64,000 nt of DNA from Paenibacillus sp. FSL H7-0737. GTDB lineage: Bacteria; Bacillota; Bacilli; Paenibacillales; Paenibacillaceae. The position numbers and the translations under genes were made by a program. Under the pieces are notes generated by a model, which worked only from the letters and a program-made list of their open reading frames with translations, was not told the origin of the DNA and did not search any database. The stretch covers positions 248,001 to 312,000 of the forward strand of contig NZ_CP009279.1 in assembly GCF_000758545.1 (NCBI RefSeq). Direction: 5' to 3'. The first letter of the stretch is position 1. Every line of letters starts with the position of its first letter. Shown here in pieces: positions 44,601 through 53,801 of this stretch.

Positions 44601-44671
44601 CCGTATATTAAAGCGTCGCCATACTGGCTTAATGCAAGCCGGATGGTCAGCGTGCGCAAATGCATGTTCAT
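41651..44671 (-). CDS. SNF2-family DEAD/DEAH helicase
   Basis: A 1006-aa SWI2/SNF2-type ATPase. The C-terminal half has motif I [18 protein letters not shown], motif II in [11 protein letters not shown], motif III [19 protein letters not shown], and helicase C motifs [38 protein letters not shown] and [10 protein letters not shown]. The N-terminal 480 residues form the bacterial SNF2-associated region. I chose ATG 44671, which overlaps the TGA of the SWIM-protein gene (ATGA). The pair SWIM protein + SNF2 ATPase is common in Firmicutes; role in DNA or RNA remodelling is not established. The segment 43500-44250 is notably GC-rich compared with its surroundings. Confidence 0.9.
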   Translation of the reverse strand: [1006 protein letters not shown]

Positions 44672-46311
44672 GGTATTAGCTTTCCTTTCCGAAGCTCCTC
44701 TTGCAGCGCACGGAGTCTGCTGTGCTTTGTGGTGAAGGCAATGAGGAACTCTTCCCACCGTTCTTCTTGTTTCATTTTTTTATACAGCTTGGATAATCGC
44801 TTCAATAGTTTCACAGCCGCCTTGTAGCTATGTCTATTCTTATCCAGCACAAATCTTTCGACGGCCTGATGGTAGAAGGGGAGCAGAACTTCAGGTGCGT
44901 TTTTCTCCATAGGCTGGAGGTCTGTAACACGAAATTCGGAAGGCAGCTTACCGATGGACAGTTGATAATCCATCCATATCTGCCATTTTTCATAGATAAT
45001 TAACTTCTCTTCGTATACTTCTCCAGAGATAGGTAACATGGTGGCTAATGTATTCCACATTTGCGGCTCAGCTTCAGGAAGATGGCGAACGGCCTCTTCC
45101 CATCTGTTCGAATAGTTATTCAGATTATAGAGTCTGCTGCTCAGCAGTGGACCGATCTGAGCAAGCCAGCCCACCAAGCGTGACCATTCACCTGCATCCA
45201 GAAGCGGGGAGGTGAAGCTCATAAGCTCATCAGGATGGAGACCTGGGCGCTCTGCAGCCTTATTCAGTAATTCCCATGCCTTTGGGTCATCCTTCAGATA
45301 AAAATACATGCGGCTCTGGGCTAACAGCCACGCATGGCGTGACAGGGAAGCGCCTAATTCACTTTCTGCCTGCTGAAGCTGTTTGATTTCATCCAGATAA
45401 AGCTTAGTTCCACCTGTATTCGGATAAATCCAGTTTCTCCACAGCAGGTCATAGCACAGTGAAAAAGAGGGCTGATCACGCAAGCGATCGCGCGACTCCG
45501 TCAACATCTCACGTCGCAAGTAGGAGAGGGTCTCGACGATATGCGGCCAAAGATCGTATTCCTGCTCTTGCTCGGGAGACAGCGGGAGTGTGCTTTTTAA
45601 CAGACGTGTGATTGCTTCCTGTAGCTCAGAGACCGCTATTTGCGTGTAATAGCCGAGTGATGAGGTGAAGGCGACCTGACCGGGTAGATTGGCGGAAGGC
45701 TTAGCCAGCTTTTCTAGAAGAAAAAGATGGGCATGCAGGGTAAATAGCTTGTCCATTTCCGGTGATAACTTCGGCTTAAATTTAGTAATGGAAGATAATG
45801 CTCGATCCACATATTCAGGATTCCGAGTGGTATGTGCCAGAGGCGTGATGCAGAACGCAAAATACTCGCGCCACTCCGTGATGCCTCCGTCAGCGATCCG
45901 GCTGGCATGTTCTTTTAGCTGCTGCTGGTGCTTTCCATCGGTTCCGACAGGTGAACTACTTGATGTTTTTGGGAGAAAAGATGCGGCTTTGGCGTTAGCT
46001 AGAACTTGTACAGACCTATTCTGTTGTTCAGCAAAACTGAGCAGCACAGCGGCCATATGCTTGCAATGACCTGAAACAGGGCAGTTGCAATGGCACCGAG
46101 TGAAGCTGTCCAGATCAATAGTAACGCGGTAATCCTCTCTACCTTCAACAAGGGCATTGATCTTAGATGGCTCCGTCATAGTGAACGAACGAATACGGCT
46201 TTGCTTATAATATTGGAACCCTCGTTTGAGGGTGAGGTCATCGAAATAATAGGCGACATTCTGGATGAGCTTACTCCACTGCGTATCATCCATAGTATAG
46301 GTTGGTTGCAT
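44668..46311 (-). CDS. SWIM zinc-finger protein
   Basis: A 547-aa protein with an N-terminal SWIM zinc finger: CHCNCPVSGHCKHMAAVLL (Cys-73/75/77, Cys-83, His-85), preceded by the typical RGFQYYKQSRI and VEGREDYRVTIDL stretch. The rest is helical and repeat-like, perhaps TPR-type, with many Trp/Leu. It is cotranscribed with and overlaps the SNF2 gene, so they probably act as a complex. ATG behind GGGAG at 9 nt. Confidence 0.86.
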   Translation of the reverse strand: MQPTYTMDDTQWSKLIQNVAYYFDDLTLKRGFQYYKQSRIRSFTMTEPSKINALVEGREDYRVTIDLDSFTRCHCNCPVSGHCKHMAAVLLSFAEQQNRSVQVLANAKAASFLPKTSSSSPVGTDGKHQQQLKEHASRIADGGITEWREYFAFCITPLAHTTRNPEYVDRALSSITKFKPKLSPEMDKLFTLHAHLFLLEKLAKPSANLPGQVAFTSSLGYYTQIAVSELQEAITRLLKSTLPLSPEQEQEYDLWPHIVETLSYLRREMLTESRDRLRDQPSFSLCYDLLWRNWIYPNTGGTKLYLDEIKQLQQAESELGASLSRHAWLLAQSRMYFYLKDDPKAWELLNKAAERPGLHPDELMSFTSPLLDAGEWSRLVGWLAQIGPLLSSRLYNLNNYSNRWEEAVRHLPEAEPQMWNTLATMLPISGEVYEEKLIIYEKWQIWMDYQLSIGKLPSEFRVTDLQPMEKNAPEVLLPFYHQAVERFVLDKNRHSYKAAVKLLKRLSKLYKKMKQEERWEEFLIAFTTKHSRLRALQEELRKGKLIP

Positions 46312-46481
46312 ACAATTGGTCTCCCGTAAGAAAAATGGTCGTTATTTGACCTTCATTATATCATTTCTTTTTGAGTAGGATGTTTTGGCGTTGTAATGAA
46401 ATCGAAATTGCTGGCTTGTATGGAACGTGGGGCCTAAACATATACTAATCGTGCTGAATTTTGAAGTATAGATCAAACAAA

Positions 46482-46498
46482 GGTCAAAAAAGGTCAAA
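46482..46498 (+). promoter_or_regulatory. CtsR operator 1 upstream of hsp20
   Basis: GGTCAAA AAA GGTCAAA, a perfect direct heptad repeat with the 3-bp spacing of CtsR boxes. A further GATCAAA half-site lies at 46471-46477. Confidence 0.8.
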
Positions 46499-46576
46499 AC
46501 ATTAAAAATATTAAAATTTGTAGCATTAAATCAGCTGATTTGCCTGAATTTGACCGGAAATTCGCTTAAATCGGTT

Positions 46577-46605
46577 TTGTTATTCCTCTGATAGGGGACT
46601 ATAAT
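46577..46605 (+). promoter_or_regulatory. Promoter of hsp20
   Basis: -35 TTGTTA (46577-46582), 17-bp spacer, -10 TATAAT (46600-46605). Confidence 0.75.
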
Positions 46606-46614
46606 AAGGTCATA

Positions 46615-46631
46615 GGTCAAATAAAGTCAAA
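46615..46631 (+). promoter_or_regulatory. CtsR operator 2 at the hsp20 transcription start
   Basis: GGTCAAA TAA AGTCAAA, perfect CtsR heptads with 3-bp spacing, overlapping the expected start; the extra GTCAA at 46632-46636 may extend it. Confidence 0.85.
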
Positions 46632-46653
46632 GTCAATGAGAGGAGAATGGATA

Positions 46654-47121
46654 ATGTTTGATTTGGTTCCTTTTGGTAAACGTAGAGATGATGCTTTTGG
46701 TATGCTGGCTAAGTCTTTGAATGATGTTTTAAATGATGATTTTTTTGCACCGATCAAGAGCTCCACGATGTCCTTCAGAACGGATATTCGCGAGAGTGAG
46801 CAGGCTTACCTGATTGAAGCTGAACTTCCTGGCTTTAAAAAAGAAGAAATCGACATTGATTATACCAGCCCTTACTTGACGATTAAAGCGGTGCGGAAGG
46901 AAGAGAATGCGGAGGAGAACAAGGATCATCAAATTGTACGTAGAGAACGTCGATATGGTGAATATGTTCGCAGATTCTATGTTCAGGATATTGCAGTGGA
47001 AGAGATTCGCGCGTCTTTGAAAGACGGATTACTGAAGTTGGAAGTTCCAAAACAGCAAAAACCACAAGGGAAACGCATTGAGATTCAAGACGGAGATTCT
47101 AGCGTTTCGCAGTCTGAATAA
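46654..47121 (+). CDS. Hsp20-family small heat shock protein
   Basis: ATP-independent holdase chaperone of 155 aa. The alpha-crystallin domain spans about 40-140: FRTDIRESEQAYLIEAELPG, KKEEIDIDYTSPYLTIKAVR, RRERRYGEYVRRFYVQDI and SLKDGLLKLEVPKQ. The C-terminal tail GKRIEIQDGD has an I-E-I motif. ATG 46654 follows GAGGAGAATGGATA. Two CtsR boxes flank its promoter, so it is heat- and protein-damage-induced. First gene of a protein quality-control island with the DnaJ-like and clpB genes, though a terminator follows it. Confidence 0.94.
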   Translation: MFDLVPFGKRRDDAFGMLAKSLNDVLNDDFFAPIKSSTMSFRTDIRESEQAYLIEAELPGFKKEEIDIDYTSPYLTIKAVRKEENAEENKDHQIVRRERRYGEYVRRFYVQDIAVEEIRASLKDGLLKLEVPKQQKPQGKRIEIQDGDSSVSQSE

Positions 47122-47197
47122 GCATAATTTAGGCGGTAATAGTTTCCGCTCAGCATCTTAGAGATAGGCAGCGAGCTTTTAATATAGTGTTATGAAT

Positions 47198-47242
47198 AAA
47201 AGGCGCATTGTAGTGGAGGATTCCGGCTATGGTGCGTTTTTT
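47198..47242 (+). terminator. Terminator of hsp20
   Basis: GGCGCATTGTAG/CTATGGTGCGTT stem (several G-T pairs) followed by T6. Confidence 0.6.
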
Positions 47243-47296
47243 CTCGGAATCGTACGATGAGTTGTATTTAATAAAGCGTTGAAAGGAGGAATTAGA

Positions 47297-48307
47297 GTGG
47301 CTAACAAAAGCTATTATGATGCTTTGGGCGTGAGCAAAACAGCAACTAAACAGGAAATTAAAAAGGCTTATCAAAAGCTGGCCAAGAAGTGGCATCCCGA
47401 TGTGAATAAAGCCTCTGAGGCAGAGGCGAAATTCAAAGAAGCGGCTGAAGCCTATGAAGTGCTGGGCAATGAGGAGAAACGCAAGCTTTACGATGAGGAG
47501 CTGCTTTATGGGGCTCAGCGTGGTAGAGCTGGTGGAGGTGCGTCGAGCGGGGCCTCTTCGTGGGATTCAAACTTTGGTGGAAACTGGAACGGTGGGACTT
47601 ATTCTGCAGGAGGTTCTGGCATTTCGGAGGAAGATTTGTTCGGAATGTTTTTTGGGAATCGGGGATCGGCGGATCGCGCTGGCTTTGATTTCTTTTCTAG
47701 TAGTAGTAGTAGTGGGCGTGCGAACGGCAATCCATGGGGTGAGGCGCGCAGTACGACGCAGGCGCAGCTGGATATTACATTGGAGCAGGCCTATAAGGGA
47801 GCAACTGTAAGAGTGCAGATCGGTGATAAAACTGTGGACGTTCAAGTTCCGCCGGAATCTAGTGAAGGCACGATTTTAAAAATCGCAGGAACCACTCAGA
47901 GTGGCATAGCTCCGGGTGGCGATATACTGCTGGCACTTCATATTCTTCCTCATGATATATACGAGCTTCAAGCTGGCGATTTATACGGTGTAGTTGAAGT
48001 TGCTCCATGGCAAGCGGTATTGGGTGGTGAGGTGAAGGTTCCATTACCGGGTGGCGGTGCTGTGAAATTGAAGATTCCTGCAGGAATTCAAAGTGGTAAA
48101 ACGCTGCGCATCCCAGGCAAAGGTTTGAAGCGTGAGAATGGTGCGAACGGTGATATTTTATTTGGTATTGAGATTGTTGTCCCTGAGCCAACCAGCGAAG
48201 CGGAGAAGAATTTGTACCGTAAACTGGCTGAATCCAGCCATTTCGAGGCTAGAGCTAAACGTCAAAGCGCTAGTGCGCAGCGCCCGAAGGCAAAAGTGGG
48301 TAATTAA
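47297..48307 (+). CDS. DnaJ/CbpA-like co-chaperone without zinc finger
   Basis: A 336-aa Hsp40. N-terminal J domain (1-70) with [20 protein letters not shown] and the HPD motif in WHPDVNKA. Then a Gly/Ser/Asn/Phe-rich linker (about 85-155, with an S-run encoded by AGT repeats near 47698-47714) and the C-terminal substrate-binding beta domains ([58 protein letters not shown]). No CxxCxGxG zinc finger, so it is CbpA-type rather than DnaJ. GTG 47297 follows GAAAGGAGGAATTAGA. Likely assists DnaK and ClpB. Confidence 0.92.
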   Translation: MANKSYYDALGVSKTATKQEIKKAYQKLAKKWHPDVNKASEAEAKFKEAAEAYEVLGNEEKRKLYDEELLYGAQRGRAGGGASSGASSWDSNFGGNWNGGTYSAGGSGISEEDLFGMFFGNRGSADRAGFDFFSSSSSSGRANGNPWGEARSTTQAQLDITLEQAYKGATVRVQIGDKTVDVQVPPESSEGTILKIAGTTQSGIAPGGDILLALHILPHDIYELQAGDLYGVVEVAPWQAVLGGEVKVPLPGGGAVKLKIPAGIQSGKTLRIPGKGLKRENGANGDILFGIEIVVPEPTSEAEKNLYRKLAESSHFEARAKRQSASAQRPKAKVGN

Positions 48308-48432
48308 ATAGGTAGGTAGAGGTAACTTTGTATGTTCGTGATCGATTTTGGCTGGTGAATATGGTGAATAGAGTGCTAGTAGTAGAAAAGTAACTTAATT
48401 AGAAACTAACTATAGAAGAGACCTGTAAGAAG

Positions 48433-49080
48433 TATCGGGAAAAGGAAGGGTAAAAGTGTTCTAAAGATGCCGAATTCGGCTCGATGAGTGAAAAGAGGGG
48501 TGAAAATACCCCAGAATGCGTGGATTTCGGCTCGATGAGCGAAAAGAGGGGTAAAAGTACCCCAGAATGCGCCGGATTGAGCTCGATGAGCGAAATGAGG
48601 GGTGAAAATACCCCAGATCGTGCCGAATTTGGCTCGGTGAGCGAAAAGAGGGGTAAAAATACCCCAGACTGCGCCGTATTGGGCTTGATGAGCGAAAAGA
48701 GGAGTAAAAATACCCCAGAATGCGCCGGATTGAGCTCGATGAGCGAAATGAGGGGTGAAAATACCCCAGATCGTGCCGAATTTGGCTCTGTGAGCGAAAA
48801 GAGGGGTAAAAATACCCCAGAATGCGCCGAATTCGGCTCGATTAGCGAAAAGAGGGGTAAAAATACCCCAGAATGAGTCGAATACGGCCCATCCGTCCAA
48901 ATGAACGGTATTAATCCCGCAGATAGCGCCAAATGCGGCCCATCCGTCCAAATGTACGGTATTAATCCCGTAGATAGCGCCAAATGCGGCCCATCCGTCC
49001 AAATGTGCGGTATTAATCCCGTAGATTACGCCAAATGTGGCCGATCACCCGAAATGAACTGTATTAATCCCGCTAAATTA
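48433..49080. repeat. 51-bp tandem repeat array, two subfamilies
   Basis: Subfamily A: eight regular 51-bp units starting at 48483, 48534, 48585, 48636, 48687, 48738, 48789 and 48840, plus a decayed unit before 48483. Each holds a palindrome GGGGTAAAAATACCCC and a GCCGAATTCGGC. Subfamily B: units starting at 48885, 48936, 48987 and 49038 on the same 51-bp register, with CGGCCCATCCGTCCAAATG and GGTATTAATCCCG. Aligning A and B shows a shared skeleton (GCCxAATxCGGCxC near the start, ATACCCC/TATTAATCCCG midway). 51 is divisible by 3, so frames stay open through the array on both strands. Confidence 0.9.
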
Positions 49081-49142
49081 ATCTATCCCGGCCAAAACAG
49101 CCGATCCTATATAACATTCCTAAATAGAAAGGTGAGAGAGCT

Positions 49143-51773
49143 ATGGATTTCAATAAACTTACTCAAAAGCTGCAGGAAGCAGTGGCTGCGGCGCAGTCGC
49201 TGGCTTCAGAAAGCGGACATCAGGAGATCGATAATCTCCATCTGTTAAAAGCGTTACTCCAGCAGCAAGAAGGCTTGCTGCCAAGATTGCTGCAAAAGAT
49301 GAACGTCCCCGTAGCTGAGCTGCTGCGCAGCACGGATGAACTGCTTGGGCGCAAGCCGAGCATAAGCGGATCAGGAGCAAGCACAGTACGGCGTTATGCC
49401 TCGCAATCGCTGATCCATCTGCTGGAACAGGCGGAGAAAGAAGCGGCGAAGATGCAAGACGAGTTTGTTTCGGTGGAGCATGCCGTGCTGGCCATGGTGT
49501 CGGATTCGAGCAGGGATAATCGTGAGCTGCGTGATCTTTTTGTCAGTCGTGGATTAACACGCGAGAAGCTGATGTCTATACTTGCTGAGATTCGTGGGCA
49601 TCAGCGTGTAACGAGTCGGGAGCCGGAGGCTACTTATGAGGTGCTGGAGAAATACGGACGTGATCTTGTAGCAGAGGTTCGCGCGGGTAAGATCGATCCA
49701 GTCATCGGACGTGACGCTGAGATACGTCGTGTGATCCGAATTCTGTCCCGTAAAACGAAGAATAACCCTGTGCTGATCGGTGAGCCAGGTGTAGGTAAAA
49801 CAGCGATTGTGGAAGGCTTGGCTCACCGGATTGTACGCAAAGACGTACCAGAGGGGCTGAAGGACAAGACGGTTTTCTCGCTGGATATGAGTTCCCTTGT
49901 AGCAGGCGCGAAGTTCCGAGGTGAATTCGAGGAACGCTTGCAGGCGGTACTTAGGGAAGTTCGTGAAAGTAACGGCCGTATTATTCTTTTTATTGATGAG
50001 CTGCACACGATTGTAGGGGCAGGTAAAACCGAAGGCTCGATGGATGCGGGCAATATGCTGAAGCCGATGCTGGCTCGCGGCGAACTGCACTGTATCGGTG
50101 CCACAACGCTCGATGAATATCGCAAGTATATTGAGAAGGACCCTGCGCTGGAGCGCCGTTTCCAACAGGTGCTGGTCAGCGAGCCGGATGTAGAGGATAC
50201 GATCTCCATTCTACGCGGTCTGAAGGAACGGTTCGAAGTCCATCATGGAGTCAAAATCCATGACAGCGCCCTCGTCGCTGCAGGCGTTCTGTCTAACCGC
50301 TACATTACGGATCGTTTCTTGCCGGATAAAGCGATCGACTTAGTGGATGAAGCCTGTGCCATGATCCGTACGGAGATTGATTCCATGCCGGGTGAGATGG
50401 ATGAAGTGACCCGCCGTCTGATGCAGATGGAGATTGAGGAAGCAGCGCTAAAAAAAGAAACGGATGACGCCAGCAAACGCCGTTTGGAAATCTTACAACG
50501 TGAACTCGCCGATCTCAAGGAGAAGCAGCTTGGGATGACCGCACGTTGGGAGAAGGAAAAGTCAGCGATTCAAGGCATCCGCGACCTCAAAAAACGGCTG
50601 GAGCAAGCCCGCAAGGATTTGGTCGATGCACAGGAGGAATACGATCTTAATAAATCAGCCGAATTGAGCTACGGCATCATTCCTGATCTGGAGCGGCAAT
50701 TGAAAGCAGCGGAAGAAGCGGCACAGCAGGATCAGGATACAAGATTATTGCGTGAAGCTGTAACTGAGGAGGAAATCGCAGATATTGTATCGCGCTGGAC
50801 GGGTGTGCCGGTTAGCCGACTGGTTGAAGGCGAACGGGATAAGCTGCTGCGTCTGGAAGAAACGCTGCATGAACGAGTTGTGGGCCAAGATGAAGCTGTC
50901 AGCTTGGTGGCCGATGCCGTGCTTCGGGCAAGAGCCGGGATCAAAGATCCGAATCGGCCGATCGGTTCCTTCCTGTTCCTCGGTCCGACTGGGGTAGGGA
51001 AGACGGAGCTGGCTAAATCACTCGCGGTCTCTCTCTTTGATCGCGAAGATGGCATGATCCGTATCGATATGTCGGAGTATATGGAGAAGCACAGTGTTTC
51101 TCGCCTAGTCGGTGCACCTCCGGGATACGTTGGATATGAGGAGGGCGGCCAACTTACAGAAGCTGTACGGCGTCAGCCTTACACAGTAGTGCTGCTCGAT
51201 GAAGTGGAGAAGGCGCATCCCGATGTATTTAATATTCTACTGCAGCTGCTTGATGATGGACGTCTGACCGATTCGCAGGGCCGGATGGTCGACTTCAAGA
51301 ACACGATCATTATCATGACCTCAAATATCGGTTCACCACATCTGATTCAAGGCACCGATGAGAAGGGTCAGCTTACGGAGGCTGCCAAGGATAGCGTAAT
51401 GAAGGAACTAACTGGTCATTTCCGACCAGAGTTCCTGAACCGGGTTGACGATATTGTGATGTTCAAGCCGTTGACCCTGGGCGAGATTGAGAAAATCGTG
51501 GACAAACTGGTGGACGGATTACGTTTACGTCTTGCTGACCGGGAGATTGGTCTTGAGTTAACTGAGCCCGCGGTACGTTTTATCGCTAAGGAAGGTTTTG
51601 ATCCAGTGTATGGGGCGAGACCGCTGAAACGCTTCATCCAGCGAAGTCTGGAGACCCGTGTGGCACGTGCGATCATTGCTGGAGAAGCCGCAGAAGGTAC
51701 GGTGATTCAAGTAGACGAATCCGGCGGCGGCCTGACGGTGAGCATTATAAAGCCAGATGTTGATACTATGTAA
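49143..51773 (+). CDS. clpB: ATP-dependent disaggregase ClpB
   Basis: Hexameric AAA+ chaperone that pulls proteins out of aggregates with DnaK. 876 aa, full length. N domain (1-145) [21 protein letters not shown]1 Walker [14 protein letters not shown] (about 213) with Walker [14 protein letters not shown]; the coiled M domain about 400-520 ([18 protein letters not shown]); AAA2 Walker [13 protein letters not shown] (about 614) and [14 protein letters not shown]-terminal [17 protein letters not shown] behind GAAAGGTGAGAGAGCT. No CtsR box is visible between the repeat array and the start, although the array occupies the place where the promoter would be expected. Confidence 0.96.
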   Translation: MDFNKLTQKLQEAVAAAQSLASESGHQEIDNLHLLKALLQQQEGLLPRLLQKMNVPVAELLRSTDELLGRKPSISGSGASTVRRYASQSLIHLLEQAEKEAAKMQDEFVSVEHAVLAMVSDSSRDNRELRDLFVSRGLTREKLMSILAEIRGHQRVTSREPEATYEVLEKYGRDLVAEVRAGKIDPVIGRDAEIRRVIRILSRKTKNNPVLIGEPGVGKTAIVEGLAHRIVRKDVPEGLKDKTVFSLDMSSLVAGAKFRGEFEERLQAVLREVRESNGRIILFIDELHTIVGAGKTEGSMDAGNMLKPMLARGELHCIGATTLDEYRKYIEKDPALERRFQQVLVSEPDVEDTISILRGLKERFEVHHGVKIHDSALVAAGVLSNRYITDRFLPDKAIDLVDEACAMIRTEIDSMPGEMDEVTRRLMQMEIEEAALKKETDDASKRRLEILQRELADLKEKQLGMTARWEKEKSAIQGIRDLKKRLEQARKDLVDAQEEYDLNKSAELSYGIIPDLERQLKAAEEAAQQDQDTRLLREAVTEEEIADIVSRWTGVPVSRLVEGERDKLLRLEETLHERVVGQDEAVSLVADAVLRARAGIKDPNRPIGSFLFLGPTGVGKTELAKSLAVSLFDREDGMIRIDMSEYMEKHSVSRLVGAPPGYVGYEEGGQLTEAVRRQPYTVVLLDEVEKAHPDVFNILLQLLDDGRLTDSQGRMVDFKNTIIIMTSNIGSPHLIQGTDEKGQLTEAAKDSVMKELTGHFRPEFLNRVDDIVMFKPLTLGEIEKIVDKLVDGLRLRLADREIGLELTEPAVRFIAKEGFDPVYGARPLKRFIQRSLETRVARAIIAGEAAEGTVIQVDESGGGLTVSIIKPDVDTM

Positions 51774-51777
51774 AAAT

Positions 51778-51822
51778 AAAAGGCGTCCACAAAGCCACTA
51801 AGGTTTTGTGGACGTCCTTTTT
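51778..51822. terminator. Bidirectional terminator between clpB and the glycosyltransferase gene
   Basis: GGCGTCCACAAA/TTTTGTGGACGTCC stem with T5 after it and A-rich before it. Confidence 0.88.
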
Positions 51823-51832
51823 ATGATTACCC

Positions 51833-53473
51833 TCATTCCACCCAAGGTATTAAATGAGGGTGTTCATCCAGAATGGACAGGTATTGCTCCTTCCAGCCGT
51901 ATTGGCCATCGGGATCAAGGAGCATGTAACGCAGATATTTTTCTAAGCGGAATTCTGCCTTCGACCAGCCTAGATGCTTGAGTCGCAAGTTGCTTAGCTG
52001 GTGGGGAAGCTCGAAGACATTCTCCGGGAATCGCCCACAATGCTGTGGAGATTCATTCCATACATAGTTGAAGTCTTCTTTATAACGAAGCAAAAAAGGA
52101 CGGTAATTCAAATGAGAGCGCCAGTAAATATCTTCTCTGTAATGGGTGGCGTTCCATAAATCATAGAGACGGAAACAGAATAAATCGACCTCGTCAGCGT
52201 ACAGCAGGGGTTCGATATTTACCGCGAAGCTCGCTTCAAAGATTTCGTCTGCGTCCAGACTTAGAATCCACTCGGGCTTCGTCTTCAGAACCTCTTCCCA
52301 TTGCTGCTTTCGCAGCTCGATTTCATTGCTGAATTTGGATATGGTATTGTGCACGAGATGAACGGGAATGCCTTCAAGCACCTCCAGGCAGATAGCTGCT
52401 GAATTATCGGTGCTGCCATCATCGATAATGACGGCCTCGTCGATGTATTTGCGATGCTCTTCCAGAACCTGCCGCAGAAAGCGTCCACTTTCATTTTTCA
52501 CAACCATGGTGAGGGTTAGCTTGGGCCGCTTTCTGGCTGGGGGGACTGTCTCCTTGGAGCTTTCGTTGTCTGGGTTGTCTGTGGTGGGTGTCGGCATTAC
52601 TGATGCAGGTAATTCGTCCGTAGATGAACTGTTCTCAGTATCAGTGGCTTCAGCTTTGGTCTCCGTAGTTTCTTTGATAAAATCCTCTACTTTACTCAAA
52701 TCACTGTCTCTATACAAGTGTAGCGCCGGATAATGGGTATCGACGAACAAGGGGATGCCAAGGGCAGCGGCACGAATGCAGAAATGACGGTCTTCTCCCC
52801 AGTATGAAATGTTGCGAATTTGATTATAGCTGACTCCAGCTTTTATCGCATGCTGACTAATCAATGTACAAGCCCCGAGTCCGCCTACCTCATAGATTCC
52901 GGGAATCCGCATCTTTGCTATGAATTCATGAAATCTGCGATTAATCTCCTCTGGTTGCAGTTTTTCACCGGGCAGTAGCTCCCACTGATTGTATTCGTCG
53001 TGCATCCATACCTGCGGCTGAAACATAGTCTCTGGCTGCCACTGTGTCCAGAACACCTCTGAAATAATATCCTTGTTCGTACCTATTAGATGTCTGAGGG
53101 TATCAGGATGGAGGATGAGATCAGAGTCTATAAGGAATAAATAATCATAGTTCAAGGTTTGGGCGCGGTTGATCATGAGATTTTTAAAATTGGCTACTTT
53201 CCAGACTAAGTTGGTATTCCAAAAGTGGGTAGTATCATTGCGAATATACGCATCGTGAAAGCCGGAGCTCTGAAGATAAATATGATCACCCATGCTTTGG
53301 AATTCCTGGAGCAGCCGACTTGACTCCTCATCATCATTATCATCAACTAGATGGAAATCCAGCTCAATATCGGCAATATTCAGACGAAGCAGGGAATTCA
53401 GAAATTCTTTTAAAACCATAGGCTTCTGGTGGATTGGACTGCCAATCAATACGCGAACCTTGTTTTCCGTCAT
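51833..53473 (-). CDS. Two-domain glycosyltransferase (GT + GT2 fusion)
   Basis: A 546-aa protein with two separate GT-A domains. Domain 1 (about 1-265): VRVLIGSPIHQKPMVLKEFL, ELDFHLVDDNDD and the metal motif FLIDSDLILHP. A low-complexity Ser/Thr/Asn/Pro linker (about 270-318). Domain 2 (about 320-546): LTMVVKNESGRFLRQVLE, AVIIDDGSTDNSAAI and LSLDADEIFE, like the GT2 'TPR' glycosyltransferases. No membrane segment. ATG behind AAGGAGGCGGCA. Monocistronic, opposite the peptide transporter. Might glycosylate a spore or cell-surface protein; substrate unknown. Confidence 0.85.
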   Translation of the reverse strand: MTENKVRVLIGSPIHQKPMVLKEFLNSLLRLNIADIELDFHLVDDNDDEESSRLLQEFQSMGDHIYLQSSGFHDAYIRNDTTHFWNTNLVWKVANFKNLMINRAQTLNYDYLFLIDSDLILHPDTLRHLIGTNKDIISEVFWTQWQPETMFQPQVWMHDEYNQWELLPGEKLQPEEINRRFHEFIAKMRIPGIYEVGGLGACTLISQHAIKAGVSYNQIRNISYWGEDRHFCIRAAALGIPLFVDTHYPALHLYRDSDLSKVEDFIKETTETKAEATDTENSSSTDELPASVMPTPTTDNPDNESSKETVPPARKRPKLTLTMVVKNESGRFLRQVLEEHRKYIDEAVIIDDGSTDNSAAICLEVLEGIPVHLVHNTISKFSNEIELRKQQWEEVLKTKPEWILSLDADEIFEASFAVNIEPLLYADEVDLFCFRLYDLWNATHYREDIYWRSHLNYRPFLLRYKEDFNYVWNESPQHCGRFPENVFELPHQLSNLRLKHLGWSKAEFRLEKYLRYMLLDPDGQYGWKEQYLSILDEHPHLIPWVE

Positions 53474-53594
53474 TGCCGCCTCCTTGGGGAACGCCCCTCT
53501 TTCCTTGGATGATCCTTATGTTCTCAATATATTTACAGGAGAGCGGCAATAATCCTTATTTTTCAAAGTTCTGTAAAGTAAATGAGTATTAGAT

Positions 53595-53623
53595 GTATTA
53601 ATTCGTAACGATCTGCTGTACAA
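53595..53623 (-). promoter_or_regulatory. Promoter of the fused glycosyltransferase gene
   Basis: On the minus strand: -35 TTGTAC (53618-53623), 17-bp spacer, -10 TAATAC (53595-53600). Confidence 0.5.
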
Positions 53624-53725
53624 TAACCGAATAATTAGATGACAATATGAACAGCAAAGGATGAGCGCTATGGATAAACCATCAATCGATTCCCTCAATA
53701 TTACATTAATGTGAAATGCTATCCA

Positions 53726-53754
53726 TTGTAATTCCTAGTATTCCGATATACAAT
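53726..53754 (+). promoter_or_regulatory. Promoter of the oligopeptide transporter operon
   Basis: -35 TTGTAA (53726-53731), 17-bp spacer, -10 TACAAT (53749-53754). Confidence 0.65.
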
Positions 53755-53801
53755 ATAAAAAACACAAGCAACGCAGAACATAGAATACGGGGGAGAAACT
53801 T

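Noticed and set aside
48399..49002. Long minus-strand frames of about 195 aa rich in WGIFTPLFAHRAE-like repeats
   Set aside because: Created by the 51-bp tandem array, whose period is a multiple of three; two minus frames are open at once and there is no ribosome site.
48433..49080. Possible CRISPR array
   Set aside because: Units are contiguous 51-bp tandem repeats with no unique spacers and no cas genes nearby.
48484..49248. Plus-strand repeat ORFs MSEKRGKNTPE... before clpB
   Set aside because: Same tandem array; one frame broken by a stop, no Shine-Dalgarno, and the second runs into clpB out of frame.
49554..50165. 203-aa antisense frame within clpB
   Set aside because: Opposite the conserved AAA1 domain; no ribosome site.
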